A stretch of 6,020 nucleotides of DNA from Deferribacteres bacterium. GTDB taxonomy: Bacteria; Chrysiogenota; Deferribacteres; Deferribacterales; Geovibrionaceae. Each line of letters starts with the position of its first letter. The stretch's first letter is position 1. Of the stretch, positions 1 to 5,829 are shown piece by piece. The stretch lies in the NCBI GenBank assembly GCA_023395255.1, contig JAEWZN010000017.1, forward strand, positions 1 through 6,020, read 5' to 3'. Position numbers and translations under genes: made by a program. Below the pieces are notes generated by a model, which saw only the letters and a list, made by a program, of their open reading frames with translations, ran no database searches and was not told where the DNA came from.

Positions 1-188
1 GTACCACCTGCCATAAGGAAGACAGCTGTATAGAGTGTCACAGCGTAACCCCCCCTTCGAGCCACAGACCGGGCTGGGGCGGTTCGGGAGCAAGCCTCCA
101 GAGACACTGCAACAACTGCCACTACCCAGTGCAGCAGACTACATGCAATGTATGCCACAAGACGGCACACGCGCCTAATGAATATTAG
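1..188 (+). CDS. Multiheme c-type cytochrome, C-terminal fragment (5' end outside window)
   Basis: An open frame enters from the left edge (codons in phase with base 3) and stops at TAG 186-188, giving 61 visible residues. It holds three complete CxxCH heme-binding motifs: CIECH (27-41), CNNCH (108-122) and CNVCH (144-158). A fourth is cut by the edge: TTCH at 3-14 is preceded by a partial codon ending GT, consistent with Cys, which would give CTTCH. Extra His residues (63-65, 105-107, 168-170) could be distal heme ligands. The tight motif spacing is typical of periplasmic or outer-membrane multiheme cytochromes of metal- and sulfur-respiring bacteria. It lies 42 bases before the molybdoenzyme gene with no terminator between, so it is probably co-transcribed and an electron donor or acceptor for that enzyme (inference). 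The total heme number and the signal peptide are not visible. Confidence 0.93.
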   Translation, partial: TTCHKEDSCIECHSVTPPSSHRPGWGGSGASLQRHCNNCHYPVQQTTCNVCHKTAHAPNEY

Positions 189-219
189 GCAACGGAAAAG
201 AGTGTTTATTTTTTAATTC

Positions 220-225
220 AGGAGA
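220..225 (+). promoter_or_regulatory. Ribosome binding site for the molybdoenzyme catalytic subunit
   Basis: AGGAGA lies 5 bases before ATG 231, in an otherwise AT-rich 42-base spacer after the cytochrome stop. It supports the 231 start, which also places the twin-arginine motif at residues 14-15, where a Tat signal should be. Confidence 0.8.
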
Positions 226-230
226 AATTT

Positions 231-2969
231 ATGAGTACTGAAAAAAATACTGAGAAAACACGCCTCACCCGCAGAAGTTTTCTGCAATGGGCCGGAGCAC
301 TTAGCGCCACTGCCGCGGTTTACGGCTGCGGAGGGGGCAACGGAGACGGCGGAAGCCCTTATACCAATCCTGTTGTTACCCCTCAGGATGGACTGATTTT
401 TGATAAAACAGTAAAAGAGGTAAACCACGGGCATCATGTTCACTGTGGCGGCTGCTGTATGCTCAAACTGCATGTCAAAAACGGCAGAGTGGTTAAGATA
501 ACCTCTCCCGGAGACATATCATACGAAAAAGCCAAAAAGAACGCTGAGAAGCTTTTTGCTGTCAACCAGTACGGCATAGTTCCCGGTGTGTGGGGCGGCT
601 CTGAAGCTGCGGATGAATCTCTTTCCCCCATACAGAGACGCTGCTGTATGAAAGGCTTAAGCGAAGTGAAAAGGATATATGCTCCCGACCGTATTAAATA
701 TCCTCTGAAACAGACCCTTGAAAGAGGAAACCGCAACGGCTTTGTGAGAATAAGCTGGGACGAGGCGCTTGACACCATCGCAGCTTGGCTTACTGAGATG
801 AAGGCACGGGAAGCAACTCTCGGCTATATGCCTGTTCTTGATACAGGCGGCATAACAAGCAAACTCGGCAACTATGTAAACTGGTTCGGCAATGCCTCCT
901 ACGGCGGTCTGGCTGATGCCTGGTATGCGTCTATAGGTTCATACAGCCTGATAAAAACAAACACAGCTCTTGATATGCTGAATTCAAGCCTGATTATTAA
1001 CTGGGCAAACGACTCAAGGGTTACAAGGAACAACCTCCCCTTCTATATGACAAAAGCGAGAGAAGCGGGCATCCCTGTAATCGTAATCGACTGCAGACAG
1101 ACAGACACGGTTTCCACAATGGGTACAGGTACAGTTGACGGTGTCCCCGCTTGGATTTCCGTGAGATCCGGTACGGATACGGCACTTCAGGCTGCAATGT
1201 GTTATGTAATCTACAAAAAGAACCTGCACGATGTGAACTTCATAAATGACTACTGCTTCGGTTTCTACCCCAATGACACAGTGGTAAGCCAGTCCACCCA
1301 GAAACACCCGGTAACAGGCGCATCATATAACGGCAAGACATTCACTGTTCCCGCAGGACAGTCCTTTGTGGAATATCTTGAAGATCTCGAAACAGAGCAC
1401 GGAAGCTACGACGGTGTTCTTGAATGGGCTGAAAAGCTCACAAGTGTAAAAGCTGATGTTATTGAAAAACTCGCAATCAAATACGCCACAGCGAAACCCG
1501 CTTTCATACACTCAGCCTATAACGGCGGAGCAAACAGGGCGCAGCACGGTATGTACTACTCATGGCTGCTGATTGCACTCAGCGCTATGACAGGCAACAT
1601 AAACAAACGCGGCGGCGGACCCGGTGAGATCAGGTTCGGTGATGGTTACAAAGTATCTCTCGGCGCAGCGCCTGAATCAGTTACCCCTGCCACTGTCGGC
1701 AAGGGAATTTCTGTTTCAAGGTGGCAGCTTGCGGATGTTGTGCTCACCGGGCGCGACTTCAGAACAGCTGCGCAGCTCCGCAGTGACGTTCAGGTGGCAA
1801 CAGGTATAGACCTCGGCGCTGATGCAAAAGTAAAAATAGAGATGGTGTACAGAGGTGAGGGCGATACTTCACCCTTTAACCAGTCACCCACTCTGAGCAA
1901 AAATATTCAGACCTTCTGCGACCGCAGTAAGATAAAGTACATAGTTGCTCATGAAATGCATATGTCAACCGAAGCATCCATAGCCGACATAATCCTTCCT
2001 GTTACACATAACTTTGAAAGAAGCTACTTCACAAACAGGTACACGGATGACCAGCTCATATGCAGCGGTCCTGTTAAACCTCTTTACGAATCCAAGCCGG
2101 ACTGGCTCATTCTCCAGATGCTTGCCCAGAAAATGGGTCTGAACATGGAAAGATCCGGCGGCGCTACAGATGAGGAGATCATGAAGGCTCAGTGGGACGG
2201 AGCATCCATTCCGGCCGGCTACATGAGCATTGATCCCTCAGCAACGCTTCCGACCTACGAAAAAATGACCGAAGAAGCAAATATTCAGCTTCCAGTTCCG
2301 CTGGATAAAACCCTTGTTGCACTCTCCTCTGTTCAGCCGGGCAAATACCCGAACGACACAGGGAAGATCAACTTCTGGTCCCCGTACCTTGCAGAAAGGG
2401 GCAGAGCGGTGCTCGGAGTTTACAGGGCACAGTATGTGAGACCGGAGGAAGGCTACGAAGACATAATGGAGAACGGCGGTAAAGTCGGCGCCAAAGGCTT
2501 GAAGTACACGCTCCAGCTCGCAACCCCGCACATAATCCAGAGGGCGCACTCTCAGTATGACAACCTTGCGGTTCTCAAGGATGTTATGCCGCAGGTGGTA
2601 TGGATGCACCCGATTGATGCCGGCGAAAGAGGCATAAACGACGGTGATATGGTTTACATATTCAACGACAACGGATGCATTAAGCTTAAAGTTGAGATCA
2701 CAAAAAGAACCCATCCCAAAACAATCGCCATCGGCCAGGGCGCATGGTACAGGGCAAGCAGCTCCGAAACCTATGAAGCCTGGTATGACACCAACGGTGA
2801 CGGTGTTGAGGAAAAACACGTCATCCCCGTGGATGTGGGCGGAAACGTAAACTCGCTGATCAAAGGGCGGCCTACCGGAGCATCCGACCCCCTTGTTCCC
2901 AATGGTTTTATACTCTCTACAGTAGGAAACCTGTGTGAAGTCAGCAAAGTTCATCCTGACAAAATGTAG
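231..2969 (+). CDS. Tat-exported molybdopterin oxidoreductase catalytic subunit, DmsA-like (DMSO reductase family)
   Basis: 912 aa. It binds a bis-pterin Mo (or W) cofactor and one [4Fe-4S] cluster and would reduce or oxidise a small substrate outside the cytoplasm. Seen: a twin-arginine signal (RRSFL, residues 14-18), a hydrophobic stretch, then a lipobox-like VYGC with Cys33. The Fe-S site is H68-x3-C72-x3-C76 (C75 adjacent) with a fourth ligand at C139 in CCMKG, followed by the family hallmark YAPDRIKYPLK (150-160). By eye against DmsA, Ser223 (in GNAS) aligns with the Mo-ligating Ser; there is no Cys or Sec there. The C-terminal cofactor-binding domain includes GQGAWY (835-840) and DVGGNVNSL (868-876). 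It is longer than E. coli DmsA (about 800 aa), with extra residues around 95-130 and near 843-865. It precedes a DmsB-like gene by 17 bases. The fold and cofactor are secure; the substrate (S-oxide, N-oxide, sulfur, selenium or halogen oxyanion) is not. Confidence 0.93.
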   Translation: MSTEKNTEKTRLTRRSFLQWAGALSATAAVYGCGGGNGDGGSPYTNPVVTPQDGLIFDKTVKEVNHGHHVHCGGCCMLKLHVKNGRVVKITSPGDISYEKAKKNAEKLFAVNQYGIVPGVWGGSEAADESLSPIQRRCCMKGLSEVKRIYAPDRIKYPLKQTLERGNRNGFVRISWDEALDTIAAWLTEMKAREATLGYMPVLDTGGITSKLGNYVNWFGNASYGGLADAWYASIGSYSLIKTNTALDMLNSSLIINWANDSRVTRNNLPFYMTKAREAGIPVIVIDCRQTDTVSTMGTGTVDGVPAWISVRSGTDTALQAAMCYVIYKKNLHDVNFINDYCFGFYPNDTVVSQSTQKHPVTGASYNGKTFTVPAGQSFVEYLEDLETEHGSYDGVLEWAEKLTSVKADVIEKLAIKYATAKPAFIHSAYNGGANRAQHGMYYSWLLIALSAMTGNINKRGGGPGEIRFGDGYKVSLGAAPESVTPATVGKGISVSRWQLADVVLTGRDFRTAAQLRSDVQVATGIDLGADAKVKIEMVYRGEGDTSPFNQSPTLSKNIQTFCDRSKIKYIVAHEMHMSTEASIADIILPVTHNFERSYFTNRYTDDQLICSGPVKPLYESKPDWLILQMLAQKMGLNMERSGGATDEEIMKAQWDGASIPAGYMSIDPSATLPTYEKMTEEANIQLPVPLDKTLVALSSVQPGKYPNDTGKINFWSPYLAERGRAVLGVYRAQYVRPEEGYEDIMENGGKVGAKGLKYTLQLATPHIIQRAHSQYDNLAVLKDVMPQVVWMHPIDAGERGINDGDMVYIFNDNGCIKLKVEITKRTHPKTIAIGQGAWYRASSSETYEAWYDTNGDGVEEKHVIPVDVGGNVNSLIKGRPTGASDPLVPNGFILSTVGNLCEVSKVHPDKM

Positions 2970-2971
2970 TG

Positions 2972-2977
2972 AAGGAG
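2972..2977 (+). promoter_or_regulatory. Ribosome binding site deciding the B-subunit start
   Basis: AAGGAG lies 9 bases before ATG 2987. An in-frame GTG at 2969 overlaps the previous stop and would place this site inside the gene, so 2987 is the better start. The protein then begins MSQWGFYFD, matching the usual DmsB N-terminus just before the first Cys motif. Confidence 0.75.
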
Positions 2978-2986
2978 AAGTGGGAT

Positions 2987-3721
2987 ATGAGTCAATGGGG
3001 ATTTTATTTCGACCAGACAAGATGTTTTAACTGCAAGGCATGCGTTTTTGCCTGCAAATCATGGAATGATGATAAAAGAGGGGACTTATCGCTTAATGTT
3101 CCTCTCTCATGGCTGGAAACAGGAAAGTATGACAACCCTTCAGCATATGAAGCACTCTCCGGAAGCACAGGCGAGCAGAACTATGCCGAATACAGAAAGT
3201 TTCATATGAAGGAAAACTGGCGCAGAGTGACCGCCACCGAATACGGTGATGTTCCGCCTAATGTTGATGTGCTTAATGTTTCCATCGGCTGCAACCATTG
3301 TGCAGAGCCCGCATGCGCTAAGGCATGCCCCATGCAGATTATCGAAAAGGAAAGCAAGTTCGGCGCTGTTCTTGTGAACAACGAATACTGCATATCCTGC
3401 GGAAAATGCAAGGATGCCTGCCCTTGGGATGCGCCTCAGTTTTATGACACGAATTTCAGAACCTATGCGGAATCAGATCCTAAACGTCCGCGCATGACTA
3501 AATGCACACTGTGCTACGAAAGGATCTCAGAAGGGCTCAAACCCGCCTGTGTTGCTGCCTGTGTCGGCAGAGCACTTGAGTGCGGCCCGATTGATGAGCT
3601 CAAGGCGAAACATCCAAATGCGGTTGTGACGCTTGAAAATTTTGCTGGTGACGAAATTCCGTCAATGGGCATCTACACGAAGCCCAGCATAATATTTAAG
3701 GCGAGAACAAGAAAAGCTTAG
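2987..3721 (+). CDS. DmsB-like electron-transfer subunit with four [4Fe-4S] clusters
   Basis: 244 aa from ATG 2987. It carries electrons between the catalytic subunit and its redox partner. Sixteen Cys fall in four motifs: C13-x2-C16-x2-C19-x3-C23; C102-x2-C105-x4-C110-x3-C114-P; C135-x2-C138-x2-C141-x3-C145-P; and C173-x2-C176-x11-C188-x3-C192. These match the DmsB/PsrB/NrfC layout, with no Cys replaced by Trp as in NarH. The C-terminal GPIDELKAKHP and TKPSIIFK segments also resemble DmsB. There is no signal peptide, as expected for a subunit exported bound to the Tat-bearing catalytic subunit. Between C23 and C102 it has about 35 more residues than E. coli DmsB. The usual next gene, a DmsC/NrfD membrane anchor, is absent; a hairpin and a chaperone gene follow instead, which fits electron exchange with the upstream cytochrome. 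Confidence 0.93.
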   Translation: MSQWGFYFDQTRCFNCKACVFACKSWNDDKRGDLSLNVPLSWLETGKYDNPSAYEALSGSTGEQNYAEYRKFHMKENWRRVTATEYGDVPPNVDVLNVSIGCNHCAEPACAKACPMQIIEKESKFGAVLVNNEYCISCGKCKDACPWDAPQFYDTNFRTYAESDPKRPRMTKCTLCYERISEGLKPACVAACVGRALECGPIDELKAKHPNAVVTLENFAGDEIPSMGIYTKPSIIFKARTRKA

Positions 3722-3730
3722 TTAACCTGA

Positions 3731-3766
3731 TACGGCTGCGGTGCGGTTATTCTGTCCGCAGCCGTA
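3731..3766 (+). other. Perfect 11-bp stem-loop after the B subunit (no U-tract)
   Basis: TACGGCTGCGG (3731-3741) and CCGCAGCCGTA (3756-3766) are exact reverse complements around a 14-base loop, starting 9 bases after the B-subunit stop. The right arm is followed by CTCAAAAAAG rather than T residues, and the opposite strand has no T-run either, so it is not a standard intrinsic terminator in either direction. A role in protecting the 3' end of the enzyme mRNA, or in partial attenuation before the chaperone gene, is likely (inference). Confidence 0.75.
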
Positions 3767-3813
3767 CTCAAAAAAGAATAAATAAGTGCAATGCCTGTGC
3801 GCGTTTTTGATTT

Positions 3814-3818
3814 GGAGG
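3814..3818 (+). promoter_or_regulatory. Ribosome binding site deciding the chaperone start
   Basis: GGAGG lies 8 bases before ATG 3827. The longer in-frame ATG at 3791 has no purine-rich site before it and would add 12 residues unlike the family N-terminus, so 3827 is preferred. Confidence 0.8.
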
Positions 3819-3826
3819 ATAAGAAT

Positions 3827-4552
3827 ATGGGCAATATGAATCACAATGTTGCGGAAGAGATAGACCTGCTGAATGTTATTTCACTGCGCAGCAGCATCTA
3901 CAGCTTTTTATCAAGAGGCTTCTCCGGCGAAATAGACATGGAATACCTCGGACTTATAAGAAGCTATCTGCCCATGCTTGGTGAACTCAGCGGGAAGACT
4001 GAGAATCCAGTTTATAAAAAAGGTCTTGAGCGCCTTTCTGTCTTTATGGACGGAATAACTGATGATAAGGCTCTCTCCGAAGATTATGCGAGAAAATTTG
4101 TATCTCTTTTCCTGAATATGTCTGATGACCCCTCGCAGAACATAAATCCTTTCGAATCCGTATACCTTTCCCCCGAAAGACTGGTAATGCAGGAACCAAG
4201 GGATCAGGTTGTCGAGTTTTATGCTGAATACGGTCACGGAATTAATGAAGATTTCAATGAACCGGAAGATCATATAGCGGCTGAACTGGGCTTTTTGAGC
4301 TCTCTTAACAGCGAAACAGCCAAGGATATAAGTTCAGGAAAGGAATTAGCGGATATAGTCCGTAATCTGGAAGGTCATCTTGAGTTTATGAAAAAGCACC
4401 TGCTCAGGTGGCTTCCCGCACTTAACGGAGATTTAAACAGGACAGACCCGGAAGGCCTTTACGGCATACTGAGCGAAGTGACTCTGGGTTTTTCACTTAT
4501 AGATGTTTCCTTTCTGGAAGAGCTTTTGGGATACCTCAAAAAGGAATTCTAA
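3827..4552 (+). CDS. TorD/DmsD-family molybdoenzyme maturation chaperone
   Basis: 241 aa from ATG 3827. Proteins of this all-helical cytoplasmic family bind the Tat signal and core of a molybdoenzyme, help cofactor insertion and hold back premature export. Seen: no signal peptide and no Cys; helix-rich, acidic sequence; the family features PFESVY (108-113), EPEDHIAAEL (145-154, the E-x-x-DH-x-x-x-E signature) and HLLRWLP (191-197). The length is slightly above the usual 190-220 aa. Its evident client is the catalytic subunit two genes upstream. The stop codon abuts the next ATG (TAAATG), so translation is probably coupled to the Fe-S protein that follows. The 105-base gap before it contains the hairpin at 3731-3766, which could keep its level below that of the enzyme. 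It is equivalent in position to DmsG of Shewanella dmsEFABGH. Confidence 0.9.
   Translation: MGNMNHNVAEEIDLLNVISLRSSIYSFLSRGFSGEIDMEYLGLIRSYLPMLGELSGKTENPVYKKGLERLSVFMDGITDDKALSEDYARKFVSLFLNMSDDPSQNINPFESVYLSPERLVMQEPRDQVVEFYAEYGHGINEDFNEPEDHIAAELGFLSSLNSETAKDISSGKELADIVRNLEGHLEFMKKHLLRWLPALNGDLNRTDPEGLYGILSEVTLGFSLIDVSFLEELLGYLKKEF
4541..4545 (+). promoter_or_regulatory. Ribosome binding site for the Fe-S accessory protein
   Basis: AAGGA lies 7 bases before ATG 4553, inside the last codons of the chaperone gene. The chaperone stop TAA (4550-4552) directly precedes the ATG, an arrangement that favours translational coupling. Confidence 0.65.
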
Positions 4553-5644
4553 ATGGCATTTCCCATTTTCGGAAAGCTTAAAGCTGTAGATAAGATCCTA
4601 AGCGCATTTGTCGGACCCGTGAAAATCGAGGTGCGTAAATGCGTCAGGCAGCGCAATAAAAGGGCAGACTGCAATAACTGTTCGACAGTCTGCCCTGTCT
4701 CTGCTGTTAGTGTGGATTCGGGAGGAATCCGTGTTGACAGTGATAAATGTGTAAAGTGCGGCAGATGTGCGAATGTCTGTAAAACCGGAGTATTTTCATT
4801 CAGCGGTTTTTCGGAATCCGCATACTGTAACGCTCTTACATCAGGTTCTGCTGATGCGGGATACTTGGTCATAGCCTGTTCAGAATGCGGAACTGGTGAT
4901 GACAGCACGGTAACGGTTCCGTGCCTTGTCTATGTGGGTGCAGGAGAGCTCCTTTTGTGCGCCGCATCCGGTGCGGGAAAAGTTGTTCTGCGTCACAGTG
5001 ATTGTTCAGCATGCCCTAAAAGAGGAGGGGGCGATGGGGCCGCAGAGCTTGTAACGGCCATCAGAAAGATTGCTGAGGGTTTTAATCCGGAGATTCGGTT
5101 TGTTGTTTCATCGGATAAAGAGCGCTCATCATTGAACGGAAAGAATATACAGGTACTCTCACGGCGTGATTTTTTCCGCCATATGACACAAAGAACCAAA
5201 AACTCTGCCATTGCTGCTGTAAACAGTTTTGAATCCGTAAAGGAAACAGGAAAGGTTTTCCGCCCAGAAGCTGCCGGGGAACATACCGGAGTTCCGCTGA
5301 AAGTGAGAATGCTGAATTTTGCTTTGTGCAGAATTCTCACGGACGAAATGTTAAAAGAACCACTGGTTAAAAAGTGGGTATCTGTAAAAAGTACCGAAAA
5401 GGAAAAGTGCAGCCTGTGTGGTGTCTGCTACAAGCTTTGCCCTACAGGAGCATTGGCTGAAATAAGCGAAAACGCAGGCGAGTTCAGAAGAAAAGCAGGA
5501 ATTTCATTTGATAAAAGCAAGTGCACAGACTGCGGAATATGTGTCAGCGTATGCATGGCCGGTGCGCTGAGAAAGGATGACATTTTATCAGCAGAAGAGT
5601 TCAGGTACTCGCTGAGAAATGTAACAGAACTTTTACATATCTAA
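4553..5644 (+). CDS. Cytoplasmic Fe-S protein with paired ferredoxin-type motifs at both ends; putative molybdoenzyme accessory factor
   Basis: 363 aa with no signal peptide or membrane segment. The N-terminal pair is an unusual C30-x9-C40-x2-C43-x3-C47-P and a standard C66-x2-C69-x2-C72-x3-C76. The C-terminal pair is C286-x2-C289-x2-C292-x3-C296-P and C324-x2-C327-x2-C330-x3-C334. If all load, this is four [4Fe-4S] clusters. Between them is a second Cys-rich part: C109-x2-C112, C124, C136 and C151-x2-C154-P, in a pattern faintly like small Fe-S or thiol domains such as MvhD. Residues 203-208 (SRRDFF) resemble a Tat consensus but lie in mid-protein, where they cannot act as a signal. Translational coupling to the TorD-like gene suggests a maturation or cytoplasmic electron-transfer role, by analogy with NapF and NapA. 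The Fe-S content is secure; the function is not known. Confidence 0.85.
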   Translation: MAFPIFGKLKAVDKILSAFVGPVKIEVRKCVRQRNKRADCNNCSTVCPVSAVSVDSGGIRVDSDKCVKCGRCANVCKTGVFSFSGFSESAYCNALTSGSADAGYLVIACSECGTGDDSTVTVPCLVYVGAGELLLCAASGAGKVVLRHSDCSACPKRGGGDGAAELVTAIRKIAEGFNPEIRFVVSSDKERSSLNGKNIQVLSRRDFFRHMTQRTKNSAIAAVNSFESVKETGKVFRPEAAGEHTGVPLKVRMLNFALCRILTDEMLKEPLVKKWVSVKSTEKEKCSLCGVCYKLCPTGALAEISENAGEFRRKAGISFDKSKCTDCGICVSVCMAGALRKDDILSAEEFRYSLRNVTELLHI

Positions 5645-5671
5645 GTCAGAATACATTGTAGTGGTTGATAT

Positions 5672-5695
5672 AAGTTATTGTTAGCTCAATAACTT
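5672..5695. repeat. Perfect 9-bp inverted repeat (dyad) after the operon
   Basis: AAGTTATTG (5672-5680) and CAATAACTT (5687-5695) are exact reverse complements around a 6-base spacer. The stem is AT-rich and no T-run follows on the + strand, so it is weak as a terminator. It could be a regulator operator or an mRNA 3'-end hairpin of the operon ending at 5644. Confidence 0.6.
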
Positions 5696-5703
5696 TAGTC
5701 TAT

Positions 5704-5732
5704 GGCAGTACCTGCTTACTACCCGTTTTTTT
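5704..5732 (+). terminator. Probable Rho-independent terminator of the molybdoenzyme operon
   Basis: GGCAGTA (5704-5710) and TACTACC (5717-5723) pair over seven positions with one C-A mismatch around a 6-base loop. After two bases come seven T residues (5726-5732). An alternative short GCAG/CTGC stem exists at 5705-5715. The stem is modest, but it is the only stem with a T-run between the last operon gene and the next gene. Confidence 0.5.
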
Positions 5733-5740
5733 ACCATTTA

Positions 5741-5775
5741 TTCACAGTTTTCTCACAGGTTAAAAGGCTTATCCT
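5741..5775 (+). promoter_or_regulatory. Candidate response-regulator-activated promoter (Pho-box-like direct repeats)
   Basis: TTCACAG (5741-5747) and CTCACAG (5752-5758) are 7-base direct repeats differing at one base and separated by 4 bases (TTTT), an 11-base period. Eleven bases after the second repeat is TATCCT (5770-5775), 4/6 to the -10 consensus; there is no good -35 at the proper distance. Repeats of 7 with a 4-base spacer replacing the -35 are the layout of PhoB/OmpR-type sites, although the repeat sequence differs from the E. coli Pho box. It lies just after the probable terminator and would give a leader of about 50 bases for the gene at 5830. Confidence 0.4.
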
Positions 5776-5818
5776 AAATTTATGACGTTTACCAACGGCA
5801 CATTCAGTTTATTTCTAC

Positions 5819-5826
5819 AAGGAGGA
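5819..5826 (+). promoter_or_regulatory. Strong ribosome binding site for the secreted protein
   Basis: AAGGAGGA is close to a full anti-16S match and ends 3 bases before ATG 5830 (4 bases counted from GGAGG). It fixes this start, and the Sec signal peptide begins at once. Confidence 0.75.
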
Positions 5827-5829
5827 AGT

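Noticed and set aside
231..2969. Assignment as arsenate (ArrA), tetrathionate or nitrate (NapA) reductase
   Set aside because: ArrA and NapA use Cys as Mo ligand and a four-Cys Fe-S site. Here Ser223 aligns with the Mo ligand of DmsA and a His replaces the first Fe-S Cys. Substrate is left open.
2969..2986. GTG start for the B subunit overlapping the previous stop
   Set aside because: The AAGGAG site falls inside this extension and is well placed for ATG 2987; the extra six residues are not DmsB-like.
2238..3020. Long minus-strand open frame (260 aa)
   Set aside because: It lies antisense to the end of the catalytic gene and the start of the B gene, has low-complexity, unfamily-like sequence, and no ribosome site; it is a shadow of the strongly supported + strand genes.
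3791..3826. Earlier ATG start for the chaperone gene
   Set aside because: There is no ribosome site before 3791, while GGAGG sits 8 bases before the in-frame ATG at 3827.
3802..3826. FNR/CRP-like site around TTTTGATTT
   Set aside because: Only one half-site is present; the second half does not match, and the region is the ribosome site and leader of the chaperone gene.
5665..5693. Possible promoter TTGATA-17-AATAAC overlapping the dyad
   Set aside because: The predicted transcript would run straight into the terminator-like hairpin at 5704-5732, and the -10 match is weak.
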